The notes under the pieces: generated by a model
The model's input: only the letters and a program-made list of their open reading frames with translations
Told to the model about the DNA's origin: nothing
Databases searched by the model: none
Position numbers and translations under genes: made by a program
Shown here: piece after piece, positions 17,935 to 28,219 of the stretch
Position numbering within the stretch: the first letter of the stretch is position 1
Layout: every line of letters begins with the position of its first letter
Assembly: GCF_027531815.1 (NCBI RefSeq)
Contig: NZ_JAPZSK010000002.1
Coordinates: 496,001-560,000 of the forward strand
From: Gemmatimonas sp.
GTDB lineage: Bacteria > Gemmatimonadota > Gemmatimonadetes > Gemmatimonadales > Gemmatimonadaceae
Length of the DNA stretch: 64,000 nt
Direction of reading: 5' to 3'

Positions 17935-20294
17935 ATGCGTCCCGCCATGGCCACGCCGCTCAGCCAGGCCCGTTCCACATCGCTCGCTGCCTGCGGGAAC
18001 GCCATCGCAAAATCGCCGCACGCCCCCACGCTCTGCGCCGCACTCCAGAGGCAGGGGCTGTCCACCCCCTGTTCCGTGCGGGCGTAGCGCCAGCGATGGC
18101 TGGCCGCGTGCAGCACCGTGCCCGCGATTTCCAGCTGTGCGCGCAGCAGCGGGGCGACCTCGGCACAGATCTCCTCGGCGGGGCGCTCGAGATGCGCCCG
18201 ACTCCAGTCGGCGCCGGACTGGGCCACCCATGCATCCGCGGTCGGACGCCCCGGCAGCGCCGGCTGCCAGATGCACCGCGCCACCCGCGCATCGTTCAGG
18301 CGCAGCTCGCCATGCCGCAACTGCTCGGTGAGGCGCACCGGCGGCGGCGCATCGAAGACCACCATCGTGCTCCAGCACGGGGCCATACGCACCTGTTGCA
18401 GGGGGGCCAAGTCGGCGGGCGCGTCGGTGACCAGCAGCGCTGCCGCCTGCGGCGCGGGTATCGCCAGCACCAGCACGTCGGCGAGGTGCGCCTGCCCCCG
18501 CTGGTCGTGCACGTGCCACTGCGACCCCTCGCGCTGCAGCCGTTGCACCTGCACGCCGGTCTGTACGGGCAGATCGGCGGCCAGATGTTTGGGCCAGGTG
18601 GACATGGCACCACGTCCGGCGTGCGCGTCCTGCAGGGCGGTCAGGTACCCGTCGTGTTCCCACGACTCCACGAGGCGCCGCGTGCGCGCATCGCCGAAGT
18701 GCATGAGCGGCGCGCCGTGATCGAAGCGCCAGTCCCCCTCACGCCGCGTGCTCAGCCGTCCTCCCACGCCGCGCCCCTTCTCCAACACGGTCACGGTGAA
18801 TCCGTGGTCGGCCAGGGTGCGAGCGCACGCCAGCCCCGACACGCCGGCCCCCACCACCAGCACCGACGGCGCCGACGACCATGCCGGCCGCTGCACCCGG
18901 CGCCGATACGCGTTCAGGTCGAGTCGCTTGCGGTGCTCGCCGGTGGGGCGCGGGCGCACCGTGCCCAGCACGCGCACAGGCGGCGTGAAGGGACGGTCGA
19001 ACTGGCCCAGACACCACAGCAACCCACCGTACGAGGCCGGGTCGCGACCGTCCAGTGCATAGCGGTGGTTGAGATCCACCAGCCGCTCGAGCGCCTGCTC
19101 GGCGTTTTCCGACCACAGGGGCAGCGCCTTGCCCCAGGTCATGCGCACGTTGTTGTGCAATTCGCCGTGCCGCACCAGCGACTGCTGCGTGGCGTCCCAC
19201 AGGTCGTCACCCGTGCGGGCCCGCGCCAGACGCTCCCACGACAGCACGTCGCGATGATCGCGTTCGTGCGTGGCCAGCGTGTCCCGTGCCCACGCCGGAA
19301 TGCCCTCGATGGTGGTGGGGGCGGCATGCCAATAGCAGAACGCGTACGCCAGCTCGCGCCACACCAGCAGTTCGTCCAGATACTTCTCGGGGCCGTCACC
19401 CGCCATGGCGGCGCATTCCCGCGCCACGCGCAGCGCCGACACCATGCCGTAGTGAAAGTACGCGGACATGCGGCTCACGCCGTCGATCGTGGCGTCGTTC
19501 CGCTTGGCCGCATAGCGCGCCAAACGCCCACTGTGCTTGAATGCCTCCCAGCGCGCATACCCGGCGCGTGACCCGCCGCGGGTGTGCGGGACCGGTCCCA
19601 CGCCGTGATCGATCTCGCACTGGGCCACCAGAGCCGGAATGTCCGCCGAGGCGAGCCGTACAGGCGCAAACGGCAATGCCGACGGCACGAAGGCTGGGTG
19701 TACCGGGGTCACCTCCGGCCACGCCCGCTGCAGCCGGTCCCGGCGAATCGCCGCGGTATCATCACGGAACGCAAAGGCCCGCGTGTGCGCCTTCTCCACC
19801 AGCGGCATCGGCACCACACAGGCGGTGTCCACACTCCACACCGGGCAGGGCGCCTGGTCGGCGAGGCCGTCGGTGAGCCAGTCCAGTGGCGGCACCGGCA
19901 TCGTTTCCGTGATCACGATGCACGCGCGTTCCGCAAGCAGCCTGAGCGCGGGCTGGCGATGCCCCGGCCGCTCCAGATGAAAGGCGTACCCGATGCCGCG
20001 CACGGCACATTCCGCTTCCACATCGCGGGCCCCTTCCAGAATGAAGGTGTGATGGCGATCGGAGGCGTACGGGTAGCGCTCGCTGAGCGCGTGATAGATG
20101 AACACGGGGCGCCCCAGCCGCTCACCGGCGAGCAGCGCCACATCCAGCGCCGGATTCTCGTGCGCACGCACCGCGGTGCGCATCCAGTACAGGACGAACT
20201 CGCCGTGCGTCGCGGCGGAGCGAGCGGCCGAGTGCGAGGTGATGCGTTCGGCGAGATGGTCGGGTAACGATTCGGGTCGGAGCACACTGAACAA
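17922..20294 (-). CDS. Class II-type DNA photolyase fused to a renalase-like FAD oxidoreductase
   Basis: The 790-residue protein joins two flavoprotein modules. Residues about 33-170 form the photolyase N-terminal alpha/beta domain. Residues about 240-465 form the FAD/DNA-binding domain with class II landmarks WRELAYAFCYW (312-322), DDLWDATQQ, RMTWGKALPLW and LDGRDPASYGG (414-424). Trp366, Trp387 and Trp394 match the spacing (21 and 7) of the class II electron-transfer tryptophans. After a short linker, residues about 478-790 have dinucleotide-binding VVGAGVSGLACA, EKGRGVGGRLSTRR, and a C-terminal GDFAMAFPQAASDVERAWLSG, typical of renalase-like amine-oxidase-fold proteins. The start may be TTG 20294 or the GTG three codons later. 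The first half predicts light-driven pyrimidine-dimer repair; the role of the second half is unknown. Confidence 0.88.
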   Translation of the reverse strand: MFSVLRPESLPDHLAERITSHSAARSAATHGEFVLYWMRTAVRAHENPALDVALLAGERLGRPVFIYHALSERYPYASDRHHTFILEGARDVEAECAVRGIGYAFHLERPGHRQPALRLLAERACIVITETMPVPPLDWLTDGLADQAPCPVWSVDTACVVPMPLVEKAHTRAFAFRDDTAAIRRDRLQRAWPEVTPVHPAFVPSALPFAPVRLASADIPALVAQCEIDHGVGPVPHTRGGSRAGYARWEAFKHSGRLARYAAKRNDATIDGVSRMSAYFHYGMVSALRVARECAAMAGDGPEKYLDELLVWRELAYAFCYWHAAPTTIEGIPAWARDTLATHERDHRDVLSWERLARARTGDDLWDATQQSLVRHGELHNNVRMTWGKALPLWSENAEQALERLVDLNHRYALDGRDPASYGGLLWCLGQFDRPFTPPVRVLGTVRPRPTGEHRKRLDLNAYRRRVQRPAWSSAPSVLVVGAGVSGLACARTLADHGFTVTVLEKGRGVGGRLSTRREGDWRFDHGAPLMHFGDARTRRLVESWEHDGYLTALQDAHAGRGAMSTWPKHLAADLPVQTGVQVQRLQREGSQWHVHDQRGQAHLADVLVLAIPAPQAAALLVTDAPADLAPLQQVRMAPCWSTMVVFDAPPPVRLTEQLRHGELRLNDARVARCIWQPALPGRPTADAWVAQSGADWSRAHLERPAEEICAEVAPLLRAQLEIAGTVLHAASHRWRYARTEQGVDSPCLWSAAQSVGACGDFAMAFPQAASDVERAWLSGVAMAGRILGG

Positions 20295-20345
20295 CGCGCG
20301 CCGACCCGATGCCGTGCCCGAGAAATGAGGGCGATGCTCGCGGCG

Positions 20346-21686
20346 CTACTGCCGCACGATCACCCCACCCTTCATCACGAGGCGCACGGCGCGAATGGCC
20401 GAGATGTTGCGCGTCGGGTCCCCCTGCACGGCCACGAGATCGGCGAGCAGCCCGGGGGCCACGCGCCCGAATTCGTTCTCGCGATGCATGATGCGCGCAT
20501 TCACGCTGGTGGCCGCCCTGAGTGCCTGCGTGGGCGTCATGCCGTACTCCACCATCAGTTCGAGCTCCAGCGCATTGTTGCCGTGCGCGAACACGCCCAC
20601 ATCACTGCCGTTGCAGATGGTGACCCCGGACGCCAGCGCGTCCCGGAACATCCGCCGCTTCTGCGCGATGCCGGCCGGTTCCGGGTCCACGCCCTTCTTC
20701 CAGCCGCGATAGCGGGTGGTGCTTTCCGTGGCCGCCAGTGTTGGGCAGAACGCCACCCCCTTCTGCTTCATGAGCGAGAACACCTCGGGCGTGGCGGCAT
20801 CGCCGTGTTCGATCACTTCCACCCCCGCCATCACCGCGCGCGTGATCCCTTCCACGGTGCTGGCGTGCGCCACCACCGGGCGCCCGCTCGAAGAGGCCGT
20901 CGCCACGATGGCTCGCCACTCCTCGTGGGTGAAGGTGGGTCGCGCCTCACCGCGCGGTCCCCAGCGGTAATCGGCGTAGATCTTGATCCAGTCGGCGCCG
21001 TGGCCGATCTGGTCGCGCACCACGCGCGTGACGCCCTCCACCCCATCGGCTTCTTCCGCGCCCTGCGGCACGCCGATCTCGGCACCAAATCCCTTCGGCC
21101 CGTACGAGCCTGTCGCCACGATGGCCTTGGTGGTCACGAAGAGCCGCGGTCCGGGAATGATCCCCTGATCCACCGCCTCCTTGAGCCCCACATCCGCGTA
21201 ACCAGCACCCTCGGTGCCCAGATCCCGCAGCATGGTGAAGCCGGCGTCCAGCGTGGCCTTGAGGTGATTCACCGCCCGTGCCGTGCGCAGCGCGAGCGAC
21301 TCCCGCAGCACCTGATCGTTCCACGGTGTTTCGTCGTACGGGTGCAGCAGCACGTGGCTGTGCAGATCGCTCATCCCGGGGAGCAGGGTCGTGCCCGGAA
21401 GGGGAACGCGCCGCGTATTCGCCGGCACGGTCAGGGTGTTCGCCGGACCCACGGCACTGATCCGCTGACCGGCTACCAGGACGGCCCACCCCGGCTGCAG
21501 CGCGTCGGTCGTGCCGTCGAATACCGCGTCGGGGAGCAGCAGGACGGGTACCTCGGCGCGAGGCGCGGGCTGCGCCCGCAGCGCGGCCGGTGTGACGACC
21601 GGTGCGACAGCCAGCGCGACGGCCAGCGCGACGGCTCCGGTCACGCCGGCGGTGAACAGGGCGGAGAAACGGCGAGTCGTACGCAT
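20346..21686 (-). CDS. Secreted amidohydrolase (imidazolonepropionase/prolidase-like)
   Basis: The 446-residue protein is a metal-dependent amidohydrolase with a signal peptide ([14 protein letters not shown], cleavage near LRAQ). Metal-site motifs appear in order: DLHSHV after beta-1, a carboxylatable lysine in WIKIYAD, VVAHAS, VIEHGD, and the aspartate in NGSDVG. The C-terminus has the [13 protein letters not shown] strand common to the family. Similar secreted proteins hydrolyse Xaa-Pro or other N-acyl dipeptides; the substrate here is not deducible. ATG 21686 overlaps the DUF502 stop (TGATG), so it is translationally coupled; the in-frame extension to 22841 runs through that gene and was rejected. 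Confidence 0.85.
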   Translation of the reverse strand: MRTTRRFSALFTAGVTGAVALAVALAVAPVVTPAALRAQPAPRAEVPVLLLPDAVFDGTTDALQPGWAVLVAGQRISAVGPANTLTVPANTRRVPLPGTTLLPGMSDLHSHVLLHPYDETPWNDQVLRESLALRTARAVNHLKATLDAGFTMLRDLGTEGAGYADVGLKEAVDQGIIPGPRLFVTTKAIVATGSYGPKGFGAEIGVPQGAEEADGVEGVTRVVRDQIGHGADWIKIYADYRWGPRGEARPTFTHEEWRAIVATASSSGRPVVAHASTVEGITRAVMAGVEVIEHGDAATPEVFSLMKQKGVAFCPTLAATESTTRYRGWKKGVDPEPAGIAQKRRMFRDALASGVTICNGSDVGVFAHGNNALELELMVEYGMTPTQALRAATSVNARIMHRENEFGRVAPGLLADLVAVQGDPTRNISAIRAVRLVMKGGVIVRQ

Positions 21687-22279
21687 CAGGCGCTTGGCGG
21701 AAGGGCGGCGAATTCGCCGGTCGATTGCGACGATTGCACGAGGCCCGCCACACCGCCGGACACCACGAACGCCATGGCATCGGCACTCGCCACGTCGATC
21801 GGCTGCACCTGCGACCTGCGGACCACGTACAGCTGACCCGAGAAATTGTACGAGTGCGGGCAGTACACGGCCACCTGATCGGTGAGCCCCAGATGCCCCA
21901 GGCTCTCCTGGGTCACGAACCCCAGGAGGCACACGCTGTGGTCGGCCGTGAGGCTCACGATGACCGGCTTGTCGAACCGTCGCTTCTCTCCCACAAAGGC
22001 ATTCAGCAGATCCTTCGTGGAGCCGTACAGCAGACGCACAAAGGGGAGCCGGGCCATCACGGCTTCCAGCGCCGACACGGCCGATCGTGTCAGCAGGCTC
22101 GAGCCGAGGAACCCGAACAGCGTGATGAGCGCGAGCGTGACCACGAAACCCGCACCGGGAATGGGCAGCCCCAGCCAGCCGTCCACGCTCCGGAACACGA
22201 TCCAGCACACCCACACCGTTACGGCCAGGGGCGCCAGGAGCACCAGCCCCCGGGCGAAATAGCCGAGTAAACGTCGCAT
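21686..22279 (-). CDS. DUF502 family membrane protein
   Basis: The 197-residue protein has two N-terminal transmembrane helices (about residues 5-28 and 42-65) and a cytoplasmic part with the family's characteristic pattern: [25 protein letters not shown] and an [11 protein letters not shown] segment. DUF502 proteins are widespread and of unknown function. ATG 22279 has GAGGA at a good distance; a GTG at 22291 is the alternative. It is the first gene of a two-gene unit with the secreted amidohydrolase and diverges from the S9 peptidase gene. Confidence 0.85.
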   Translation of the reverse strand: MRRLLGYFARGLVLLAPLAVTVWVCWIVFRSVDGWLGLPIPGAGFVVTLALITLFGFLGSSLLTRSAVSALEAVMARLPFVRLLYGSTKDLLNAFVGEKRRFDKPVIVSLTADHSVCLLGFVTQESLGHLGLTDQVAVYCPHSYNFSGQLYVVRRSQVQPIDVASADAMAFVVSGGVAGLVQSSQSTGEFAALPPSA

Positions 22280-22398
22280 CGATGTCCTCACGCGGCTCGC
22301 GCCGCGCCGTTAATCTTCGGGGTACAGGAACCTTGGGTGCAACTTGGGGCCCCGGCGATCCTGCGACCAGCCCACGCACCCGTCTCGCTCCCCCTCCG

Positions 22399-25380
22399 AT
22401 GCGATCGATCGCCCTGCGTTCCGTCACGCCTGCTGCAGCGCGTGTCACCCTCGTGCCGCTCGTGGCGGCGTTCGTGCTGACCGGTGCGCCTGCTGCGCTC
22501 GCCGCGCAGCCCGCCAATCCGTTCACCGCCGTCAGCCGCTGGACGCCGCCGCCACTGCCGGCCGGGAAGAAGCCCATCACGCAGGACACGTACGACGAAT
22601 GGCGCACGATCTCCGGCGCCAGTATCTCGAACGACGGCAAATGGGTGGCATATACGGTGAGCCCCGTGGTCGGTGAGGGGACCCTGGTTGTACGCGCCAC
22701 CACCGGCTCCACCGAATATGCCAAGGTCGGTCGTGGTTTCACCGGGCGCCCGCAGCTGCAGCCGTCGGCCGACTCGGCCGCCCAGTTCAGCGCGGCGCCG
22801 GCGCAGTTCAGCGCCGACTCGCGCTTCGTGGTGTTCACCATCTATCCGTCGCGCGCTGACGTGGAACGGGCCCGCGCCCGCCGCGGGACACCGCAGCCGC
22901 GCAGTAGCATGGGTATCCTGAGCGTCGCCGACGGCAGTGTGCGACTCGTGCTCAACGTGCGCTCGTTCCGCCTCGCCCGGAACGGCGGCAAGTATCTCGC
23001 CTACCTGCTCGAAGACACCACGGCGGCTGCCCGTCCGGCGGGAGCGCCGGGGCAGAACGGCGCGCCTGCGCCCGTCGGCCCGCGTCGCGAATACGGCGCC
23101 ACCCTCGTGCTGCGCGACCTTGCCGCCGGTACCGACACGCGCATCGAGGGCGTCACCAACTACACCTTTGACGAGAACGAGCAGTGGCTGGGCTACACCG
23201 TCACCACGCGTGACGGCGCCAACAACGGCGCCTTCGTGCGCCAGCTCAGCACCGGCGCCGTAACCACGCTCATCGCCGGGAGCGCCACGTATCGCGGCTT
23301 CACCTTCGATCGCGCCGGCAAGCAGGTCGCCTTCGTGTCCGACGTGAACGACTCCACCCCGCGGCCGCGCTTCGGCGTGTACCACGCGGCGCTGCAGCCC
23401 GCGAAGGGCAAGCCCGTGGCGGCGCGTCGGCTGGTGGCGCCGACGGAAGCGCCTGATGGCCTGCTCATCGCCGAGCGCGGGCAGGTCGCGTTCACGCGCG
23501 AGGGCAACGCGCTCATCTTCGCGTTCGGGAACGTCCCCGCCGACTCCATCCCCGCCGATTCGCTCGCCGACAAGGCCATCTACGACCTGTGGCACTGGAA
23601 GGACGCGGCCATCATGCCGCAGCAGAAGGTCACGGCCAACCGCGACCGCAATCGCACGTACACGGCATTGTACACGCTCGCCGCCAACAAGTGGACGCCG
23701 CTCGCCAACGACTCGCTGCGCGTGAGCATCAGCGACAACGGCCGCACCGTGCTCGCACTCAACAGTCTCGAGTACGCCATCCCCCAGTTTTGGGGAGAGG
23801 GGGCAACCGACGCCTATCTCGTCGACCCGATCACCGGCGCGCGCACGCTCGTGGCGAGACAGCTCGATGGACAGGTGCAGCTGTCGCCGGGCGCCGGCTA
23901 TGTGACCTGGTTCGAGAAGGGGCAGTGGGTGGCGTATGCCACCGCGACCGGTAAGAGGGTCGTGCTCACCGACAAGCTGCCGGTGAAGTTCCAGGACGAG
24001 GAGTTCGACTCGCCTGATGTCCCGCCCCCGTACGGCATTGCCGGCTGGACGGCGGGTGACAAGCGGGTGCTGCTGTACGATCGCTTCGATGTGTGGGAGG
24101 TCGATCCCACCGGCGTGGTGGCGGCGCGCAATCTCACCGATGGCGAGGGCCGTCGGGCCGGCGTCACCTTCCGGGTCATCGATCTCGACCGCGAAGATCC
24201 GTTCCTCGACACGCGCACGCCGTTGCTGTTGCGCGCCGTGGATACCCTCACCAAGGCGAGCGGCTTCTGGCGCGATCAGATCGGCGCGGACACCCGTCCC
24301 GAGCGGATCATCATGGCCGACCGCAATTTCGGCGGCCTGCAGAAGGCACGGAACGCGGAGCAGTACCTCCTCACCCAGAGCACCTATCGCGAGTTCCCCG
24401 ACCTGTGGACGGGGAGCAGCATCGCCGCCACCACGAAGATCTCCAATGCCAATCCGCAAGACGCTGAGTATCCGCGCGGCTCGGTGGAACTCGTGTCGTG
24501 GCTGAACAGTGACGGGGTGCCGTTGCGCGGCCTGGTGTACAAGCCGGAGAATTTCGACGCCAGCCGGCAGTACCCCATGGTGGTGTACTTCTACGAGAAG
24601 CTCACCGACGGGCTGCACAACTACCAGGCACCCAGCGGCCGCAACACCGTGAATCCGCTGGTCTACAACGCGCTGGGCTACGTGGTGTTCATGCCCGACA
24701 TCGTCTACACCGACGGTCAGCCGGGGCCGAGCGCGGCCAAGTCCATCCTCCCCGGGGTTCAGGCGCTCATCCAGAAGGGGTACGTGGACCCCAAGCGCAT
24801 CGGCATCACCGGGCAGTCGTGGGGAGGCTACCAGTCGGCCTATCTCATTACGGTCACCAACATGTTCGCCGCGGCCGTGCCCAATGCGACCGTGGTGAAC
24901 ATGACGAGTGCCTACGGCGGCATCCGGTGGCAGAGCGGGCTCGCGCGCACGTTCCAGTACGAGCACACGCAGAGCCGCATCGGCGGGTCGCTCTGGCAGT
25001 ATCCCGAGCGCTTCGTGGAGAACTCGCCGCTGTTCCGACTGGATCGGGTCACCACGCCGGTCCTCTTCATGGCCAACGACAACGACGGCGCGGTGCCCTG
25101 GTACCAGGGCATCGAGTTCTACGTGGCCATGCGGCGCCTGCAGAAGGAGGCGTACATGGTCGTCTACAACGGTGACGAGCACAACCCGACCAAGCGCGCC
25201 AACCAGAAGGACATCGACCAGAAGATGCAGGAATTCTTCGCGGTGAAACTCCAGGGGGCGGAGGCGCCGTTGTGGATGCAGCGCGGTATCCCGTTCCTGG
25301 AGAAGGGGCGGGATCAGGTGAAGATGACCACTCAACCCGCTCGCGCGGCGTCCCCCGCGGGCGGCTCAGGAGGCAAGTGA
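22399..25380 (+). CDS. S9-family prolyl oligopeptidase-type serine peptidase, exported
   Basis: The 993-residue protein has a signal peptide ([21 protein letters not shown]). Beta-propeller-like repeats make up roughly residues 60-650. The C-terminal alpha/beta-hydrolase peptidase domain holds [13 protein letters not shown] (nucleophile Ser807), the acidic residue in NDNDGAVP (probably Asp896) and His928 in NGDEHNP. It probably cleaves peptides in the periplasm or outside the cell. ATG 22399 is preferred; an upstream in-frame start at 22282 would add a non-signal extension. A TAATCTT at 22311 could be the promoter, giving a leader of about 75 bases. The next gene's start overlaps its stop (TGATG). 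Confidence 0.88.
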   Translation: MRSIALRSVTPAAARVTLVPLVAAFVLTGAPAALAAQPANPFTAVSRWTPPPLPAGKKPITQDTYDEWRTISGASISNDGKWVAYTVSPVVGEGTLVVRATTGSTEYAKVGRGFTGRPQLQPSADSAAQFSAAPAQFSADSRFVVFTIYPSRADVERARARRGTPQPRSSMGILSVADGSVRLVLNVRSFRLARNGGKYLAYLLEDTTAAARPAGAPGQNGAPAPVGPRREYGATLVLRDLAAGTDTRIEGVTNYTFDENEQWLGYTVTTRDGANNGAFVRQLSTGAVTTLIAGSATYRGFTFDRAGKQVAFVSDVNDSTPRPRFGVYHAALQPAKGKPVAARRLVAPTEAPDGLLIAERGQVAFTREGNALIFAFGNVPADSIPADSLADKAIYDLWHWKDAAIMPQQKVTANRDRNRTYTALYTLAANKWTPLANDSLRVSISDNGRTVLALNSLEYAIPQFWGEGATDAYLVDPITGARTLVARQLDGQVQLSPGAGYVTWFEKGQWVAYATATGKRVVLTDKLPVKFQDEEFDSPDVPPPYGIAGWTAGDKRVLLYDRFDVWEVDPTGVVAARNLTDGEGRRAGVTFRVIDLDREDPFLDTRTPLLLRAVDTLTKASGFWRDQIGADTRPERIIMADRNFGGLQKARNAEQYLLTQSTYREFPDLWTGSSIAATTKISNANPQDAEYPRGSVELVSWLNSDGVPLRGLVYKPENFDASRQYPMVVYFYEKLTDGLHNYQAPSGRNTVNPLVYNALGYVVFMPDIVYTDGQPGPSAAKSILPGVQALIQKGYVDPKRIGITGQSWGGYQSAYLITVTNMFAAAVPNATVVNMTSAYGGIRWQSGLARTFQYEHTQSRIGGSLWQYPERFVENSPLFRLDRVTTPVLFMANDNDGAVPWYQGIEFYVAMRRLQKEAYMVVYNGDEHNPTKRANQKDIDQKMQEFFAVKLQGAEAPLWMQRGIPFLEKGRDQVKMTTQPARAASPAGGSGGK

Positions 25381-26168
25381 TGGCGGACGAGATCGATTAC
25401 CAGATCATCGGCGACGACCTGCAGGCCGTGATCGTGACGCTCGACCCCGGCGAAGCGGTCTTCGCCGAGGCGGGCGCCATGATGTTCATGCGTGAGGGCA
25501 TCACCATGGCCACCACGCTCGACCCCAACGCCAAGTCGGGGTCGCTCTTCGACAAGCTGATCGGCGCGGGGAAGCGCGTTCTCTCTGGCGACTCGTTCTT
25601 CGTCACCCTGTTCGGCAACAGCGGCGCCCGGCGGGCCGACGTGGCCTTTGCGGCTCCGTACCCGGGGCGCATCGTGCCGCTCAACCTGCGCGACTGGGGG
25701 GGCACGGTCATGGCGCAGAAGGACAGCTTCTTGTGTGCGGCGCGTGGCATCGACATCTCCGTCGCCTTCACCCGGAAAATCGGCGCCGGCTTCTTCGGCG
25801 GCGAAGGGTTCATCCTGCAGAAGCTGCAGGGCGATGGGCTCGCATTCCTGCACGCCTCCGGTACGCTGCATGCCATCGATCTCGCGCCCGGCGAAAAACT
25901 GCGGGTCGACACCGGCTGTCTGGTGGCCTTCCAGCCCACGGTGGATTACGACATTCAGACGGTGCCCGGCATCAAGACGGCACTGTTCGGTGGCGAAGGA
26001 CTTTTCTTCGTCCAGCTTACCGGACCGGGGCGTGTCATCCTGCAGACGCTCCCGTTCTCCCGTCTGGCCGACCGCATCATCGCGTCGGCTCCCTCCGCCG
26101 GCGGTCGGCGCGTGGGCGAAGGGTCGGTCCTTGGCGGGCTCGGCGGACTGCTCGACGGCGACAACTGA
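25380..26168 (+). CDS. AIM24/TIGR00266-family protein
   Basis: The 262-residue protein matches the AIM24-like family: DLQAVIVTLDPGEAVFAEAGAMMFM near the start, a glycine-rich core with GKRVLSGDSFFVTLFGN, and GPGRVILQTLPFSRLADRI near the end. The fold is a beta-helix of unknown biochemical function. There is no signal peptide or membrane span. The start overlaps the S9 peptidase stop (TGATG), so the pair is coupled. A tight terminator begins at its stop codon. Confidence 0.85.
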   Translation: MADEIDYQIIGDDLQAVIVTLDPGEAVFAEAGAMMFMREGITMATTLDPNAKSGSLFDKLIGAGKRVLSGDSFFVTLFGNSGARRADVAFAAPYPGRIVPLNLRDWGGTVMAQKDSFLCAARGIDISVAFTRKIGAGFFGGEGFILQKLQGDGLAFLHASGTLHAIDLAPGEKLRVDTGCLVAFQPTVDYDIQTVPGIKTALFGGEGLFFVQLTGPGRVILQTLPFSRLADRIIASAPSAGGRRVGEGSVLGGLGGLLDGDN

Positions 26169-26188
26169 CCGGTCACCCGACCGGTTTT
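26168..26188 (+). terminator. Intrinsic terminator after the AIM24-like gene
   Basis: ACCGGTC (26168-26174) and GACCGGT (26179-26185) form a perfect 7-bp stem with a 4-base loop, followed by TTTT (26185-26188). It starts on the last base of the stop codon. Confidence 0.75.
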
Positions 26189-26205
26189 CCACGTCACAAT
26201 CCTGG

Positions 26206-26243
26206 CGGTTCGTGCCGGTGGCTCCCTCCACCGGCACGAACCG
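26206..26243. promoter_or_regulatory. Perfect 16-bp inverted repeat just upstream of the speA promoter
   Basis: The arm at 26206-26221 (core CGTGCCGGTGG) is the exact reverse complement of 26228-26243, with loop CTCCCT. It ends two bases before the putative -10 element TAGCTT, where a -35 or operator would lie. It has no T-run and follows a separate terminator, so an operator role seems likelier than termination. Confidence 0.5.
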
Positions 26244-26245
26244 TC

Positions 26246-26251
26246 TAGCTT
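26246..26251 (+). promoter_or_regulatory. Putative -10 element TAGCTT of speA
   Basis: TAGCTT ends 9 bases before ATG 26261, predicting an almost leaderless mRNA. The 16-bp inverted repeat occupies the -35 region. Confidence 0.45.
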
Positions 26252-26260
26252 TCCGCCCCT

Positions 26261-28219
26261 ATGGCAACGCGAATCCAGCCCGACGCCGTCCAGGCGCCCG
26301 TTATCCCGTGGTCCATCGATGCCGCCCGCGCCCTCTACAATGTGGAAGGGTGGGGCGCGGGATACTTCGACATCAACGACCGGGGACACGTCATCGTGCG
26401 CCCCGATCCGCTGCGGCCGCATCTCACGCTCGATCTGCGTGACCTGGCGGCCGACCTCGAGGGACAGGGCATTCAGCTGCCGGTGCTGCTGCGCTTCTCC
26501 GACATCCTGCGTTCGCGCATCGAGACGCTTTCCGAGCGCTTCGCGACCGCCATCAAGGAGTTCGAGTACACCGGCGGGTACACCACGGTGTACCCGATCA
26601 AGGTCAATCAGCAGCGCCATGTGGTCGAGGAAATCGTGCAGTTCGGCAAGACGCACGGCGTGGGGCTCGAATGCGGCTCCAAGCCCGAACTGCAGGCCGT
26701 GCTCGGTCTGTCGGAGACCACCGAGCACCTCATCGTCTGCAATGGCTACAAGGATCACGAGTTCATGCGGCTGGCCCTCATGGGGCAGAAGCTCGGCCAC
26801 CAGGTGTTCATCGTGCTCGAGCAGGTCAGCGAGCTCGACGTGCTGCTGGAAGTGGCGGAAGAACTCAATGTGAAGCCCACCTGCGGTGTGCGCATCAAGC
26901 TGGCCAGCGAGGGGGCCGGTCGCTGGGCGCAGAGCGGCGGCGAGAAGAGCAAGTTCGGCCTCAGCTCGGCCGAGCTCATCAAGCTCATCGACAAGCTGCA
27001 GTCGGCCGGACGCCTCGACATCCTCAAGCTCATTCACTTTCATCTCGGCAGTCAGATCACCGACATTCGCTTCATCAAGTCGGGTTTGGCGGAGGTGGCG
27101 CGTTTCTACTTGGAGCTGCGTGCGTTGGGCGTCGACATCACGCATGTCGACGTGGGAGGCGGGCTGGGCATCGACTACGACGGCACCAACTCCACCAACA
27201 ACGCGAGCGTCAATTACACGTTGCAGGAGTACGCCAACGACGTGATCTACACGATCGCCGAGGCGTGCCGTGAGGCGGAGTTGCCCATGCCGCACATCAT
27301 CAGCGAATCGGGGCGGGCGCTCACCGCCCACCACGCGCTGCTCCTGCTCAAGGTCATCGACGTGGAATCGCAGGCCGAACAGCCGGTGCCGGCGCTCGAC
27401 GACGAAGACTTCTCGCTGCTGCACGAGATGCACGAGGACTGGCGCACGCTCATCGAACGCGAGCCGAAGCCGCGCAAGGTGCTCGAGGTGTTCCACGATG
27501 CCTCCTTCGACAAGGAGCGCGCGCGGCAGTACTTCAATTCAGGGGTGCTCAACCTGCGCGGGCTGGCCAAGGCCGAGGTGCTGTGGCTGGCGACCATGAA
27601 TGCCATCTATCGCATCGCGAAGGCCAACCCCGACACGTACGAGGACATCCTCCCCGAACTCGAGTCGGCGCTCGTCGATCGCTACTTCTGCAACTTCTCG
27701 CTGTTCCAGTCGCTCCCCGACAGCTGGGCCATCGATCAGCTCTTTCCGATCATGCCCATCCATCGCCTCACCGAGGAGCCGGCGCGCCGCGGTACGCTGC
27801 AGGACGTCACCTGCGACTCCGATGGCAAGATCGACCGGTTCGTGGGCGACAAGAACGGCCGTCCCAGCCTCGAGCTGCACGAGTTCCGCGATGGGGAAGA
27901 CTACATGCTGGGCATCTTCCTCACGGGCGCCTATCAGGAAATCCTCGGCGACTTGCACAACCTGTTCGGTGACACCAACGCCGTGCATGTGCGCATGACC
28001 GATCATGGCAGCTACGAGATCACCGACATGGTCGAGGGGGATACCGTGACCGAGGTGCTCAACTACGTGCAGTTCGGCGCGTCGCAACTCCTCGCCACGT
28101 TCCGCCGTAAGGTGAATTCGTCCAGGGGCCTGTCGCGCGACGAGATGAACGCGTTCATCGCCGACTTCGTGGCGGGTCTCGAAGGGTACACCTACCTCGA
28201 AGGAGAAGCGGCACGATGA
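26261..28219 (+). CDS. speA: Biosynthetic arginine decarboxylase
   Basis: The 652-residue protein decarboxylates arginine to agmatine, the first step of a polyamine route, using PLP. The PLP lysine is Lys114 in YPIKVNQQRHVV. Other family landmarks are GLECGSKPEL, HFHLGSQITD, DVGGGLGIDYDG, ISESGRALTAHHA and a C-terminal cysteine-centred TCDSDGKID. Length matches the SpeA type (630-660) rather than small ornithine decarboxylases. Upstream are a terminator, a 16-bp inverted repeat and a TAGCTT hexamer. The following YIP1 gene overlaps its stop (ATGA). No agmatinase gene is in the window. Confidence 0.92.
   Translation: MATRIQPDAVQAPVIPWSIDAARALYNVEGWGAGYFDINDRGHVIVRPDPLRPHLTLDLRDLAADLEGQGIQLPVLLRFSDILRSRIETLSERFATAIKEFEYTGGYTTVYPIKVNQQRHVVEEIVQFGKTHGVGLECGSKPELQAVLGLSETTEHLIVCNGYKDHEFMRLALMGQKLGHQVFIVLEQVSELDVLLEVAEELNVKPTCGVRIKLASEGAGRWAQSGGEKSKFGLSSAELIKLIDKLQSAGRLDILKLIHFHLGSQITDIRFIKSGLAEVARFYLELRALGVDITHVDVGGGLGIDYDGTNSTNNASVNYTLQEYANDVIYTIAEACREAELPMPHIISESGRALTAHHALLLLKVIDVESQAEQPVPALDDEDFSLLHEMHEDWRTLIEREPKPRKVLEVFHDASFDKERARQYFNSGVLNLRGLAKAEVLWLATMNAIYRIAKANPDTYEDILPELESALVDRYFCNFSLFQSLPDSWAIDQLFPIMPIHRLTEEPARRGTLQDVTCDSDGKIDRFVGDKNGRPSLELHEFRDGEDYMLGIFLTGAYQEILGDLHNLFGDTNAVHVRMTDHGSYEITDMVEGDTVTEVLNYVQFGASQLLATFRRKVNSSRGLSRDEMNAFIADFVAGLEGYTYLEGEAAR

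Noticed and set aside
20346-22841. 831-codon reading of the secreted amidohydrolase
   Set aside because: The extension runs through the DUF502 gene; the signal peptide and coupled ATG at 21686 mark the real start.
22288-25335. 1015-codon open frame antisense to the S9 peptidase
   Set aside because: High GC makes long antisense frames common. The translation is rich in His, Arg and Glu with no domains, while the sense strand has a clear peptidase.
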